In this document: one piece after another, positions 1 through 6,715 of the stretch
How the letters are laid out: each line of letters starts with the position of its first letter
Numbering within the stretch: position 1 is the first letter of the stretch
IMG/VR virus record: IMGVR_UViG_3300026116_000058
Span: 1-43,599 of that record
Source: a virus
Reading direction: 5' to 3' (one strand)
DNA: 43,599 nucleotides
The notes under the pieces: generated by a model
Told to the model about the DNA's origin: nothing
Seen by the model: the letters and a program-made list of their open reading frames with translations, nothing else
Database searches by the model: none
Program-made: the position numbers and the translations under genes

Positions 1-28
1 GGTCGGTCCAACTACGACAGAGGGGCAT
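1..28 (-). CDS. 5' end of junction-spanning winged-helix-like gene (first 9 codons)
   Basis: If the sequence is circular, this is the start of the gene whose remainder lies at 43599-43286. An ATG at 28-26 follows a GGAG Shine-Dalgarno with 7-base spacing, and begins 14 bases after the stop of the HNH gene upstream. Reading continues across base 1 into 43599 in frame. The two pieces total 342 bases, exactly 114 codons. The product starts MPLCRSWTDRFTC. Confidence 0.6.
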
Positions 29-42
29 GAGGAGGCTCCGTG

Positions 43-438
43 TCAGATATTCGGTTGAACGTGAATATGAGTCGGGATGCGGCCGTGCGGAAACACCACG
101 TCGGCCACACGCTGAGACATGACGAAACGTATCGGCTTACGAGCGTCGAAGTCCTCTGACCCGTCTGCCATCTCGTCTTGAATTTCGCGGACTTGGAGCA
201 GCCGATGACATGCGCCAGTCGGCGGTACGCACGCGAGAAAACTGTTCTTCAGTGACACGAGGCCACCGGCTCCGCGGCGCTTTCGCTCATGCACTTCGAT
301 GGCACCCTTCCGCAGACAGACGTTGCAGCGGAAACCGTGGTAGACGCGAACCTCGTGCCGACTGGCGCGGTCGTCTCGGAGTTCTTGTTTGGCCGTTTGG
401 ACCTTCTCGACGGCACGCGGGAGCGGCTTCGGAAACAT
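43..438 (-). CDS. HNH endonuclease
   Basis: 131 residues with an HNH/Zn-type layout: C38-x2-C41, then H50-E51 where the first HNH histidine sits, a GAGG loop, N65, and C70 with the closing C77-H78 pair. This matches small phage HNH nucleases, which nick or cut DNA using a metal held by the beta-beta-alpha fold. The start chosen is the ATG at 438, which overlaps the upstream stop as TGATG and so suggests translational coupling; the frame is open further upstream but lies inside the previous gene. It sits at the end of the recombination block. Its target is unknown: it could be a homing-type nuclease or a recombination or packaging nuclease. Confidence 0.75.
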   Translation of the reverse strand: MFPKPLPRAVEKVQTAKQELRDDRASRHEVRVYHGFRCNVCLRKGAIEVHERKRRGAGGLVSLKNSFLACVPPTGACHRLLQVREIQDEMADGSEDFDARKPIRFVMSQRVADVVFPHGRIPTHIHVQPNI

Positions 439-803
439 CACGACACCCTCCGGAGCGAGCGCCAGCCTGGATCGGGCTGTGGAATCAGCACAGGCGATGG
501 CAACTCTGCGGCCCACTTCCGTGCCACGTCGATCAACTGCGTCATTTGCTTCGTGCTCAGATCCCGAATCGACAATCGCCGTGAGCGCCACTTGCCTGTC
601 CGCTTCGACTTCCACCGACGACTGCGCGGCAGATCCGCCAGCTTCCACAATTCGCGCTTCAAATCCTCGTGTGTCGATTCGCGATCATCGCCGGTGTATT
701 CCGCGACCATCGGCACAATGACCGCCCACCAAAAGGCGCGTTGAAGGTCACTCAGCTTCTTCGTGTCTGAGAGTGGCTGACCACAGGCCGCACAGGTCGG
801 CAT
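438..803 (-). CDS. Conserved phage early protein with N-terminal CxxC
   Basis: 121 residues. The start MPTCAACGQPL gives one C-x2-C pair, possibly half of a metal site. The central part (RAFWWAVIVPMVAEYTG) and the later STKQMTQLIDVARKWAAEL followed by PDP resemble a small protein often found in phage recombination regions, in architecture similar to NinB-like proteins (aromatic core, then a short STxxM helix). That resemblance is from memory and weak, so no function is assigned. The gene begins right after the 53-residue membrane protein (TAGATG) and ends overlapping the HNH start, so the three are almost certainly co-translated. Confidence 0.7.
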   Translation of the reverse strand: MPTCAACGQPLSDTKKLSDLQRAFWWAVIVPMVAEYTGDDRESTHEDLKRELWKLADLPRSRRWKSKRTGKWRSRRLSIRDLSTKQMTQLIDVARKWAAELPSPVLIPQPDPGWRSLRRVS

Positions 804-965
804 CTACCTGCTCTGGTCCGTAGTGAGCTTCGCGTAACACTCAAGCCCAATGGCAACGAGCAACGTGCCCAGAAACCACTGCCACCAGATCGGGTTCTGT
901 TCAAGCACATGGCATCCGGAGCGCACCAGTAGCCACGCTAGGAGCATCCATGCGAATCGCTTCAT
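804..965 (-). CDS. Small membrane protein, 53 aa
   Basis: Too short for most gene callers, but well placed: its ATG (965-963) overlaps the exonuclease stop as ATGA and its TAG abuts the next ATG. The product has a hydrophobic N-terminus (about residues 3-15) and a second segment around residues 27-42 (WWQWFLGTLLVAIGL), with a short polar tail. It is probably a one- or two-pass inner membrane protein. Function unknown; coupling to the exonuclease may be only positional. Confidence 0.6.
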   Translation of the reverse strand: MKRFAWMLLAWLLVRSGCHVLEQNPIWWQWFLGTLLVAIGLECYAKLTTDQSR

Positions 966-1606
966 GCCGCAGGCTCCATCAGTCGCCGCATCTCGTTGAC
1001 ATCGCGCTCGACTTCATTGAGAAACAGCGACAGCGCCAACTCGTAGCTGGCGAGCTGCGCCCCATCGCGGTTCACGCGCACCACGAACAACTGCAACGCC
1101 GGAGGAAAGCGCGGGTCATACGACACGAAATCGCACCACTGCGCGTTGGTGACGAGCAGGTTGTGGACGATCTGCGGCAGATGTTCCGAGGGCACCACAC
1201 CGGCCTTGAGGTACTTCAGGTGGGTGGCGCTCTTGGGGCACTTCAATTCCACCAGGCCAGTGAAGTCGTCTACGTCCCCATCCAACGAGCAGCCGATCAT
1301 GCGATCCGAGCAGGCGAGAAAGCCGGTGCGACGGACCATCACGCCTTGCTGCGCTTCGTACGCCGCGAAGGCGTTGGCTTCCTGATCAATGCCCCACTGC
1401 ATCGCGGCGTTGACGAACGTGTCGTCTTGCGGCTGGCCGGTGAGGCGTTCGGTGGTCAACTGGAGCCGGTAGTCGCGCCGTGCCGCCGCTTCCCCGCTCT
1501 TGATGGTGGCGAGCACGTCAGAAGCCCGTGAGCCGGTCACACGGCCCACGCGGGCCAGCTTCCACTCATCGCTGCGCTGGTCGGCGTTGATGATGGTGAA
1601 GGTCAT
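962..1606 (-). CDS. YqaJ-family viral recombinase / exonuclease
   Basis: 214 residues with the PD-(D/E)xK nuclease layout of the YqaJ/lambda-exo family. An N-terminal RSDEWKLARVGRVTGSRA segment is followed by E76, the acidic D109 in SLDGD, the E120-x-K122 catalytic pair in LVELKCPK, and Q145 in LPQIVHNL. Such enzymes resect one strand of linear double-stranded DNA 5' to 3', making single strands for the annealing protein. The ATG at 1606 overlaps the Erf stop as ATGA, giving a coupled annealase-exonuclease pair. The frame extends further upstream, but that part lies inside erf and lacks family features. All expected catalytic residues are visible, so it should be active. Confidence 0.9.
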   Translation of the reverse strand: MTFTIINADQRSDEWKLARVGRVTGSRASDVLATIKSGEAAARRDYRLQLTTERLTGQPQDDTFVNAAMQWGIDQEANAFAAYEAQQGVMVRRTGFLACSDRMIGCSLDGDVDDFTGLVELKCPKSATHLKYLKAGVVPSEHLPQIVHNLLVTNAQWCDFVSYDPRFPPALQLFVVRVNRDGAQLASYELALSLFLNEVERDVNEMRRLMEPAA

Positions 1607-2361
1607 GACTTCACCGCCTGCGCCTTGGCCTTGAGGTTGTCCCACGTCGGCGTGCCGGTGAGCCGGCGCCGCAACTCAGGGGTCAGGTCGTTGAAGGCTT
1701 TTGAGAGGGCTGCCCACCCTGACTGCGCGGTGATTTCCAGATCCACCAGCCAGGATTCATCCGCGCTCAACGGGTCACCCTTCGCCGGCTGGACGGCCGC
1801 GCGGTTGCCGTCGTCATCGTCCTCTCCCACCGCCACGTTGAAGATCATCTTGAGCAGGTAGCGCATCCCGTAGGACATGGCGGAGCCGGTGGCGTGTGTC
1901 TTGGTCATCACGTCGCCGCCCTTCGCGCCCTTCCCATCGGCCGGCATGTCGCACTTGTAGGTGCGGGCATGGCCGGCCGTGTGGGAGACATAGCAGAGCA
2001 ATCGGATCGTGTCGGGGGCGATGGGTTCGCCCGTGTCGAAGCTGAGGGCAAAGCCGTGTGTGGTGTAGATCGGCCGGAGCTTCGAGTCCAACTTCGCGTA
2101 ACTGGCGTAGCGACTGCGGGTCTGCGGGTTCTCCGCATCGGCCGAGATCGGCCGCATCTCGGTCTGCGCCTCACTCATGGCGGCATTGAAGGCCGTTTCC
2201 GCCTTCCGCGCTTCTCCGCGCTCCCACAGGGCCATCAGGCGCTCGATCTTCTCGACCGACGCATTCGGATCGACCGCGAGGCGCTGAAACAGGCTCAGGC
2301 TGTCGCCCTGCGGTTCCTCAATCGCCGGGATGAGGCTGACTTGCTTGATGGCGGTGGTCAT
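1603..2361 (-). CDS. erf: ERF-family single-strand DNA annealing protein
   Basis: 252 residues. The ERF core is clear: AETAFNAAMSEAQTEM (54-69), SYAKLDSKLRPIYTTHGF (87-104) and GSAMSYGMRYLLKMIF (159-174), followed by an acidic DDDDGN run. ERF proteins, first described in P22, form rings that anneal complementary single strands and help circularise or recombine phage genomes. It is coupled by overlap to the exonuclease downstream and to a 138-residue unknown upstream (ATG at 2361 overlapping the previous stop). The C-terminal third is polar and probably the variable partner-binding tail. A P22-type Erf fits the P22-like virion genes. Confidence 0.92.
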   Translation of the reverse strand: MTTAIKQVSLIPAIEEPQGDSLSLFQRLAVDPNASVEKIERLMALWERGEARKAETAFNAAMSEAQTEMRPISADAENPQTRSRYASYAKLDSKLRPIYTTHGFALSFDTGEPIAPDTIRLLCYVSHTAGHARTYKCDMPADGKGAKGGDVMTKTHATGSAMSYGMRYLLKMIFNVAVGEDDDDGNRAAVQPAKGDPLSADESWLVDLEITAQSGWAALSKAFNDLTPELRRRLTGTPTWDNLKAKAQAVKS

Positions 2362-2774
2362 GACACCCTCGTTTCCGGCTCGAGCTCGGCCCGGCGTGGA
2401 TGTCCAGGCGGCAACGGCTCAGAAATCCCGCGCTCGGCCAAGAGGAACGCCCCCACCGCGTGTCCCACAATCTCGGAGATCCGCTCGTCGGTGGGACCGC
2501 ACACCGACTCCACGGCGGTATAGGCACGACCAAGGCGCGTCTGCACGTCCGTTTCGATCACCCCGCGCGTGTAGGCGCCAATCGCGGCGTACACCCACTG
2601 GTTGACCGTGTTCTGGTCCCGGCGAATCAGCGCTGAGTAGTCCTTGTGCAAAAGGGATTTGGCGACTTCTTCTCTTGCGCGAAGAATCGCTTGTCGCCGG
2701 AGATCGGGGTCGGTCACGGGGTGGATCTCCAGCCGTGGAGTCAGCTCCAATCGCGCTACACTCAATCCAGACAT
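2358..2774 (-). CDS. Hypothetical early protein, 138 aa
   Basis: Not recognised. Preceded by a strong AAAGGAG Shine-Dalgarno 7 bases from the ATG, and overlapping the erf start by 4 bases. The protein is mainly helical, with an acidic-basic pattern, a central segment rich in aromatic and small residues (VNQWVYAAIGAYTRG), and a proline-rich tail. No cysteines pair up and no membrane segment is seen. Its position directly before erf and the exonuclease suggests a recombination accessory role; this is inference from position only. Confidence 0.7.
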   Translation of the reverse strand: MSGLSVARLELTPRLEIHPVTDPDLRRQAILRAREEVAKSLLHKDYSALIRRDQNTVNQWVYAAIGAYTRGVIETDVQTRLGRAYTAVESVCGPTDERISEIVGHAVGAFLLAERGISEPLPPGHPRRAELEPETRVS

Positions 2775-2806
2775 CGCGTACTCCTTTCAGACTTGCGCGG
2801 TGTTGA

Positions 2807-2840
2807 GGGCCGGTGGCCTGTTGCTCGCAGGCGCCGGCCC
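2807..2840. other. GC-rich hairpin between early genes
   Basis: Arms 2807-2820 and 2828-2840 pair over about 12 base pairs with one bulged base and a 7-base loop. On the + strand the stem is followed by a T-rich run (GTTTCTATTT), which looks like an intrinsic terminator against antisense transcription. On the - strand, the direction of the genes, there is no U-tract. It lies 5 bases after the stop of the 62-residue gene, so it could also stabilise that transcript's 3' end. Confidence 0.5.
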
Positions 2841-2844
2841 GTTT

Positions 2845-3033
2845 CTATTTCTGCTCGACCAATTCCTCTACCGCAACTGGCTGGCGCTTCTCGTTGCAGG
2901 CGGAGCAGATGCGCCCGAGGCCGGTCTGCTTCCAGTCGTCATCCAGCTGGTCGCCGCATTCGACGCAGCGTCCCTTGGGCTGTTCGCCGCGATACTGGCG
3001 CTCCAAGTCCGGCTCGTAGTTGAAGAAGCCCAT
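2845..3033 (-). CDS. Small zinc-ribbon protein, 62 aa
   Basis: Contains two C-x2-C knuckles, CVEC and CSAC, about 18 residues apart, which is the spacing of a zinc ribbon, inside an otherwise charged sequence. GGAG lies 7 bases upstream of the ATG. Proteins of this kind bind nucleic acid or act as small adaptors, but no specific family is identified. It is one of at least six short CxxC proteins in the leftward early operon. Confidence 0.7.
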   Translation of the reverse strand: MGFFNYEPDLERQYRGEQPKGRCVECGDQLDDDWKQTGLGRICSACNEKRQPVAVEELVEQK

Positions 3034-3043
3034 CGCTCAACTC

Positions 3044-3310
3044 CTACGCGGCTTCAGAGCCGCCGCGTGGTTTGAACTGGAGGACAAAACCGCGATGCCT
3101 TTGGAGCTTGCGCCGCAGTTGAAACACACGAGCGTTAAGCGCCCACTGTTCAGCGAAGGGGACATCCACTGATGGCGGCACAGCCATCGCGTCAGCCTCG
3201 TGCCCCAACCAGTCCGAGGGCGGGTCGAGCCGACTGCCGCCACAGGCGATCCAGCCAAGGACCACCGCCCCCATCCCAAGGGCGACTCCGGTTGCGACCC
3301 AGCCAGCCAT
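3044..3310 (-). CDS. Hypothetical protein with N-terminal membrane segment, 88 aa
   Basis: Begins with a hydrophobic stretch (residues 2-23, MAGWVATGVALGMGAVVLGW then IACGG) that could be a membrane anchor or a lipoprotein signal, since the cysteine at about residue 23 follows small and hydrophobic residues. The rest is polar with a basic cluster. It ends 10 bases before the next ATG. Not recognised. Coding is supported mainly by its fit between neighbours. Confidence 0.5.
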   Translation of the reverse strand: MAGWVATGVALGMGAVVLGWIACGGSRLDPPSDWLGHEADAMAVPPSVDVPFAEQWALNARVFQLRRKLQRHRGFVLQFKPRGGSEAA

Positions 3311-3341
3311 GTGTCCTCCGCGCCGAAATAGATCGGCATCG

Positions 3342-3524
3342 CTACTCTCCGTAGACTTCTGCCAAATGCCGTTCGAACTTCTCCGGGTCGATCAGGATGG
3401 TTCGCCCGACGCGCAGCACCCCTTTGATCCCCCGATGCCGCTTCAGCCATTCGTAGAAGGCATTGGTGGACTTGTGCCGATAGCGTGCGGCCGCTTCGGA
3501 GGCGGTGAGGTACTGCGGCTTCAT
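3342..3524 (-). CDS. Excisionase-like helix-turn-helix DNA-binding protein, 60 aa
   Basis: 60 residues with the pattern of the HTH_17/MerR-like excisionase fold: YLTASEAAARY (helix-turn-helix first helices), KSTNAFYEWLKRHRG, then GRTILIDPEKFERHL, the usual wing and closing helix. AGGAG lies 9 bases upstream of the ATG at 3524. In a phage carrying a tyrosine integrase, such a protein placed in the lytic operon is the natural candidate for the recombination directionality factor (Xis). It could instead be a small transcription regulator. No second excisionase candidate is seen. Confidence 0.7.
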   Translation of the reverse strand: MKPQYLTASEAAARYRHKSTNAFYEWLKRHRGIKGVLRVGRTILIDPEKFERHLAEVYGE

Positions 3525-3526
3525 CG

Positions 3527-3640
3527 CTACCGGCTCCTGAGCGACACGACACAGGCCGCGATGCACACCGGGGCCATCAACAGCAACAGCAGTTGCAGTG
3601 TGGGATCCATCGGCACGGCGATCTGAAGCAAAGCGAACAT
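3527..3640 (-). CDS. Small membrane protein, 37 aa
   Basis: A strong AAGGAG lies 8 bases before the ATG at 3640, and the TAG comes 2 bases before the next ATG. The product is dominated by one hydrophobic helix (LQLLLLLMAPVCIAACVV) with a short basic tail (SLRSR), so it is a one-pass inner membrane peptide, C-terminus likely inside. Function unknown. Two similar peptides occur nearby (3954-4076 and 804-965). Confidence 0.6.
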   Translation of the reverse strand: MFALLQIAVPMDPTLQLLLLLMAPVCIAACVVSLRSR

Positions 3641-3652
3641 GGTGGTGGCTCC

Positions 3653-3940
3653 TTAGAAGCGCTGGATACAGAGCGCGGTGCCCATGCGGTCGTGCTCATA
3701 GAGCATCGCGTGGCCAGACGGGCAAACCGTTTTCTCGACAAGCGGCGAGCCGCCCATGCCACCGACGATCTGCCTCGTCTCGAACGAGATCGCGCGGGTC
3801 TGTGGATGAACAACGCGCTCCTGGTATTCCGTCATGACCGTCAGGCCGTCATCGCCTCGCCGTGCCGCCTCGATCAATTCCGGCCATGGGCGCTTGCACG
3901 CGCTTGCCATTACCGCTTTTGGGACGATGACCACTTCCAT
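3653..3940 (-). CDS. Hypothetical early protein, 95 aa
   Basis: AAAGGAG sits 8 bases before the ATG. The sequence is mixed alpha/beta with two separated cysteines, in CPSGHAML and near the C-terminus (ALCIQRF). No family is recognised. It shares the same ribosome-binding-site arrangement as the membrane peptides on both sides, suggesting one transcript with independently initiated small genes. Confidence 0.65.
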   Translation of the reverse strand: MEVVIVPKAVMASACKRPWPELIEAARRGDDGLTVMTEYQERVVHPQTRAISFETRQIVGGMGGSPLVEKTVCPSGHAMLYEHDRMGTALCIQRF

Positions 3941-3953
3941 GTGTGTGGCTCCT

Positions 3954-4076
3954 TTAGCCCATGCAGTAAACGCGACAGGCCAGCGGCGACTTGAACGGAC
4001 AGATGCACGGGACGATGATCGCGACGAGCAGCGCGAACGTAGCGGCGATCAGAACCCCGACGAGAATCGTTCTCAT
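3954..4076 (-). CDS. Small membrane peptide, 40 aa
   Basis: The ATG at 4076 follows AAGGAG by 7 bases and overlaps the previous stop. It has one membrane helix (residues 3-23, TILVGVLIAATFALLVAIIV) followed by a cysteine-rich short tail with four cysteines within 17 residues, which could form disulfides in the periplasm. The function is not known. A longer upstream frame is open but lies inside the previous gene. Confidence 0.6.
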   Translation of the reverse strand: MRTILVGVLIAATFALLVAIIVPCICPFKSPLACRVYCMG

Positions 4077-4381
4077 GCGATCTCCTTTTTGCCTTCCAAG
4101 GCGTTGATCCGACGGTCGTGTTCCTGCACCTTTTCTTCGAGCGGGTCGCGCGGCACACCCAACGTCGCGCAGAGTTGCGAGAGCACCGTGGGGCCGAGCA
4201 GATAGAGCGCCGCGACGCACTCAGCCCACTGCCCATTCAATTTGCGAGAGAACCGAGGCGCATCCATGCCGACCTTGTGCGCGGCGGCCGAGTGCTTCCA
4301 GCCCGCATAGGCGATGGAACGCCTCAGCGCGTCGTTCGCTTTGGCGAACACTTCGGGATCGATCGCCATGCCAGGGAACAT
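4073..4381 (-). CDS. CII-like helix-turn-helix regulator, 102 aa
   Basis: Starts at the ATG 4381 with GGGAG 7 bases upstream. Residues about 22-50 (SIAYAGWKHSAAAHKVGM ... FSRKLNGQW) have the order helix, turn, recognition helix of small phage activators, followed by a hydrophobic helix and a charged C-terminal coiled segment (LEEKVQEHDRRINALEGKK) that could mediate oligomerisation. Size and position, second in the lytic operon after a Cro-like gene, recall lambda CII. That parallel is inference; it could equally be a replication or repression protein. Confidence 0.6.
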   Translation of the reverse strand: MFPGMAIDPEVFAKANDALRRSIAYAGWKHSAAAHKVGMDAPRFSRKLNGQWAECVAALYLLGPTVLSQLCATLGVPRDPLEEKVQEHDRRINALEGKKEIA

Positions 4382-4446
4382 TAGGGTTCTCCCGCACAAC
4401 CGATTTGCGTCGAATTGTCCGGCTGAGCTTTGGCAGACTGCTCGGC

Positions 4447-4626
4447 ATGGACATCGAAGTCGCCAATCAAGATGTCAATCAGACGGCTCGTCAGATCACC
4501 GAGATCCGACGCGGCATGCAGGCGGTCGAGATGCAATGGCGGGCGCTGGAGCGTCAGCGGATCGCCTACGAGATCGCCCGACTCCGCTTGCAGGTGCTGA
4601 CCGAGGAGGCGCGACATGGCGGTTAA
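4447..4626 (+). CDS. Small coiled-coil protein, antisense to the early operon
   Basis: A + strand frame in the 241-base gap between the CII-like and Cro-like genes, with its 3' end overlapping the Cro-like gene by 4 bases. The 59-residue product is strongly amphipathic and charged (IRRGMQAVEMQWRALERQR), a credible coiled coil, and third positions are GC-rich as in neighbouring genes. The start at 4447 lacks a good Shine-Dalgarno. The opposite-strand frame over the same bases looks like a shadow. Possibly a cargo gene or antisense regulator; moderate support only. Confidence 0.5.
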   Translation: MDIEVANQDVNQTARQITEIRRGMQAVEMQWRALERQRIAYEIARLRLQVLTEEARHGG

Positions 4627-4847
4627 GCCGCCTCTCCGATCGTGGCCTCAGCGACGACTTCCAATGAGAGGCCCGCGGCCTTGGCGAGCTGCACCGCCAG
4701 CGGGAACGACGGGATGCGCTGGCCCCGGAGCAGCATCGAGATGTAGGACGGCTGCACGCTCAAGGCGCGTGCGGTTTCCAGTTGGGTGCCATAGCGGGCG
4801 TCCAGCGCCGCCTTCAGCCGGTGCCTCGCGCGTTCGTTGCGGTTCAT
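4623..4847 (-). CDS. Cro-like helix-turn-helix repressor, 74 aa
   Basis: A 74-residue single-domain Cro/C1-type HTH protein: TQLETARALSVQPSYISMLL (21-40) contains helices 2 and 3, followed by RGQRIPSFPLAVQLAKAAGL, the usual helices 4-5. It has no dimerisation tail, so it fits Cro better than CI. It is the first gene of the long leftward operon. The promoter at 4884-4856 puts the transcript start at about 4849, 0-3 bases before the ATG at 4847, and no Shine-Dalgarno is present, so the message is probably leaderless. A palindrome over the -10 box suggests self-repression. Confidence 0.8.
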   Translation of the reverse strand: MNRNERARHRLKAALDARYGTQLETARALSVQPSYISMLLRGQRIPSFPLAVQLAKAAGLSLEVVAEATIGEAA

Positions 4848-4854
4848 GAAACGA

Positions 4855-4864
4855 GACTATAGTC
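4855..4864. promoter_or_regulatory. Operator-like palindrome over the -10 box
   Basis: GACTATAGTC is a perfect 10-base palindrome covering the -10 hexamer of the leftward promoter, so a bound repressor would block polymerase. A second small inverted repeat, CACA-3-TGTG at 4886-4896, lies just upstream of the -35 box. The two differ in sequence and may serve the two divergent regulators. Confidence 0.5.
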
Positions 4865-4884
4865 ACAACAAATGAACGTGTCAA
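4856..4884 (-). promoter_or_regulatory. Sigma-70-type leftward early promoter
   Basis: On the - strand TTGACA (4884-4879) and TATAGT (4861-4856) are separated by exactly 17 bases: a perfect -35 box and a -10 box with one mismatch. The predicted transcription start (about 4849) falls at the Cro-like start codon. It should drive the whole leftward lytic operon, as PR does in lambdoid phages. Confidence 0.8.
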
Positions 4885-4942
4885 GCACAAAGTGTGAATT
4901 CTCTTGGAGGCCATCTACGGGGGGCTTTACCGTGGTGCCCGG

Positions 4943-5455
4943 ATGGGCCAGCCCACACTCAGCGACGAGCAGCGAGAACGGCTCAGGGCAGCCGTGCGCC
5001 TCGCCCTAGATCGCGGCTGGAGTCAGCTGGGATTGGCTCGATTTGCTGGGTTGACCGTCAGTAGCGCGATCAGCAATGTCATTCGGGACGGGGCCACCGC
5101 CGGCACAACCCCGGCCGTCTTTCAGGCGATTCTCAAGGCGTCTCGGCAGACACCGCCGCCGGAATTTGCACGGAAACGACGACGGACCCCGGCCGGATCG
5201 ACGCCAACTGATACACCAAACCGCCCCAGGCCTCTTGCGCCGCCCGCGTCCTTTTCCGACACTCCACTCACGAACGATGGGGCGCGGGAGGATGCAATGA
5301 TTACAGAGCGGAATCGGGCGGTCATACTGCGGTTGATTGGGCTGATTGAGGGAATTCCTCGCGACCGGCATCAGGACTTCGCGGATGAAGTCGATCAGCT
5401 CGCGAAGAAGTGGCGGCGCAAATCCTCCGGCCGGAGGGCGGTTCATGAAACCTAG
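4943..5455 (+). CDS. CI-like regulator with N-terminal helix-turn-helix
   Basis: 170 residues from the ATG at 4943; TTG at 4904 in the same frame is an alternative. Residues about 25-50 (GWSQLGLARFAGLTVSSAIS) form a helix-turn-helix of the XRE type, followed by a proline/arginine-rich linker (70-110) and a helical C-terminal segment (118-160) that could dimerise. It is divergent from the Cro-like gene and directly ahead of the integrase, the position of a lysogeny repressor. It lacks an S24 protease-type domain, so induction would not follow the LexA/CI autocleavage route. A role as repressor is inferred. Confidence 0.65.
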   Translation: MGQPTLSDEQRERLRAAVRLALDRGWSQLGLARFAGLTVSSAISNVIRDGATAGTTPAVFQAILKASRQTPPPEFARKRRRTPAGSTPTDTPNRPRPLAPPASFSDTPLTNDGAREDAMITERNRAVILRLIGLIEGIPRDRHQDFADEVDQLAKKWRRKSSGRRAVHET

Positions 5456-5497
5456 TGCCGTTGCGGCGCATGTCTTGGCCTTTCCCCGCTAACGGGC

Positions 5498-6529
5498 ATG
5501 GGCCTTTATACCAGGGACGACACCCCCTACTGGTGGATGTACCTCGAACCCACCGGAGAACGCCGATCGACCAAGAAACTGGTTCACGCGGGCATTTATA
5601 GCAAGCGCAACAAGCAACTCGCGGAGGCGATGTATCACGAGGCGATGACGAAGCTGGGGGAACGGGCGACCCCAGCCATCGCTTTCAAGGTCTACGCGAA
5701 GTGGTATCTTGAGAATCGGACGCCATTGAAGCGCGGCTTTGAGCGCGAGAAGATCACCATCGCCCGATTCGTGGCGTCTTTCGGCTCCATGCCGCTCACG
5801 GACGTAGACCGCCCCAAGGTCTATGAGTGGATTGCGGCGCGGCTGAAAGGGCGTCCAAAGCCGAGCGTGGCGACGGTCAACCGAGAGATCGACGTGCTGA
5901 AGCAAATCCTCGCCTCAGCGGTCCCCAAATATCTCCCCGCCTCCCCATTGCTCATGATGCCCCGCCTACGCGCTCAGCGAGGCGAGGCGCCCCGACCGAC
6001 CGCCGTCCTCACCATCGCGCAGGAGAACAAGTTACTCGCCGTCTTAGAGCCTCCAGACAAGGCACTGGTGCTCGTGGCGCTATGCACCCTGTTCCGATTG
6101 GGGGATGTCCTCGATCTGCGCTGGGCGGATGTCCATGGGACATGGATCGAAGCGCTGGATACCAAGACCGGGGCGCATGTGAAAGTACCCCTTGCCAAAC
6201 GCGCCCGAGAAGCGCTGAATGAGTTGAAGCCGCCGGCGAATGCGATCTACCTGTTCACGGCACGCCGGGAAGGCACGCCAGCCAAACGACGCAATCGGAT
6301 CAAGTTGATGCTGAAGTACGCCTGTCAGCGCGCGAAGATTCCCTACGGGCGCAAAAAGGGCGGCATCACCTTCCACTCATTGCGCCATACTGGAGCGACA
6401 CGCATGTTAGCCGCCGGGGTGGATCCTCGCACGGTGCAGGAGATTGGCGGCTGGGCGAATCTCTCGCAGGTCATGCGGTATACCCATCCGACTGAAAGCG
6501 CCAAGCGACGAGCGGTGGAGCAGATATGA
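5498..6529 (+). CDS. int: Tyrosine-family integrase
   Basis: 343 residues. The N-terminal part (1-60) carries a short beta-rich arm-binding-like segment, residues 63-150 a SAM-like core-binding domain, and 170-343 the catalytic domain. Catalytic residues visible: R200 (FRLGDVLDLRW), K223, H293 and R296 (HSLRHTGATRML), W319 in place of the second histidine (a common substitution), and nucleophile Y328 (MRYTHPT). It recombines attP with a bacterial attachment site. The tRNA-Ala 3' fragment 220 bases downstream is the evident attP core, and the excisionase-like gene at 3524-3342 is its likely partner. Its stop overlaps the next start as ATGA. Confidence 0.95.
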   Translation: MGLYTRDDTPYWWMYLEPTGERRSTKKLVHAGIYSKRNKQLAEAMYHEAMTKLGERATPAIAFKVYAKWYLENRTPLKRGFEREKITIARFVASFGSMPLTDVDRPKVYEWIAARLKGRPKPSVATVNREIDVLKQILASAVPKYLPASPLLMMPRLRAQRGEAPRPTAVLTIAQENKLLAVLEPPDKALVLVALCTLFRLGDVLDLRWADVHGTWIEALDTKTGAHVKVPLAKRAREALNELKPPANAIYLFTARREGTPAKRRNRIKLMLKYACQRAKIPYGRKKGGITFHSLRHTGATRMLAAGVDPRTVQEIGGWANLSQVMRYTHPTESAKRRAVEQI

Positions 6530-6702
6530 GCATCTGGGAACGTCACACCGGCTGGTGCATCATCGCGATCAATCTGGCGGTGTTTGCGGTGGGGTTCACC
6601 CTCGCAACGCTGTACCCGATTCCGGCTCGCTTCACATTTGCCTGTGCCTGCGGAATGACCGTGAACATCTTGGGGATGGCGTGGACTGCGATCCGCTCGT
6701 GA
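6526..6702 (+). CDS. Small two-helix membrane protein, 58 aa
   Basis: The ATG at 6526 overlaps the integrase stop (ATGA), so it is translationally coupled. The product has two hydrophobic helices (about residues 11-30 and 37-55) joined by a short proline-containing turn, with charged ends, as expected for an inner membrane hairpin. It lies between int and attP, so on integration it stays next to the left or right prophage end. Possible superinfection exclusion protein; function not shown. Confidence 0.65.
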   Translation: MSIWERHTGWCIIAINLAVFAVGFTLATLYPIPARFTFACACGMTVNILGMAWTAIRS

Positions 6703-6715
6703 TCGCTCACACCCT

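Noticed and set aside
4381-4617. 78-codon - strand frame between the Cro-like and CII-like genes
   Set aside because: Composition is that of a shadow of the + strand coiled-coil frame; no ribosome site.
5444-5492. 15-codon + strand ORF between the CI-like gene and integrase
   Set aside because: Too short and without its own ribosome site; could only be a leader peptide, for which there is no evidence.
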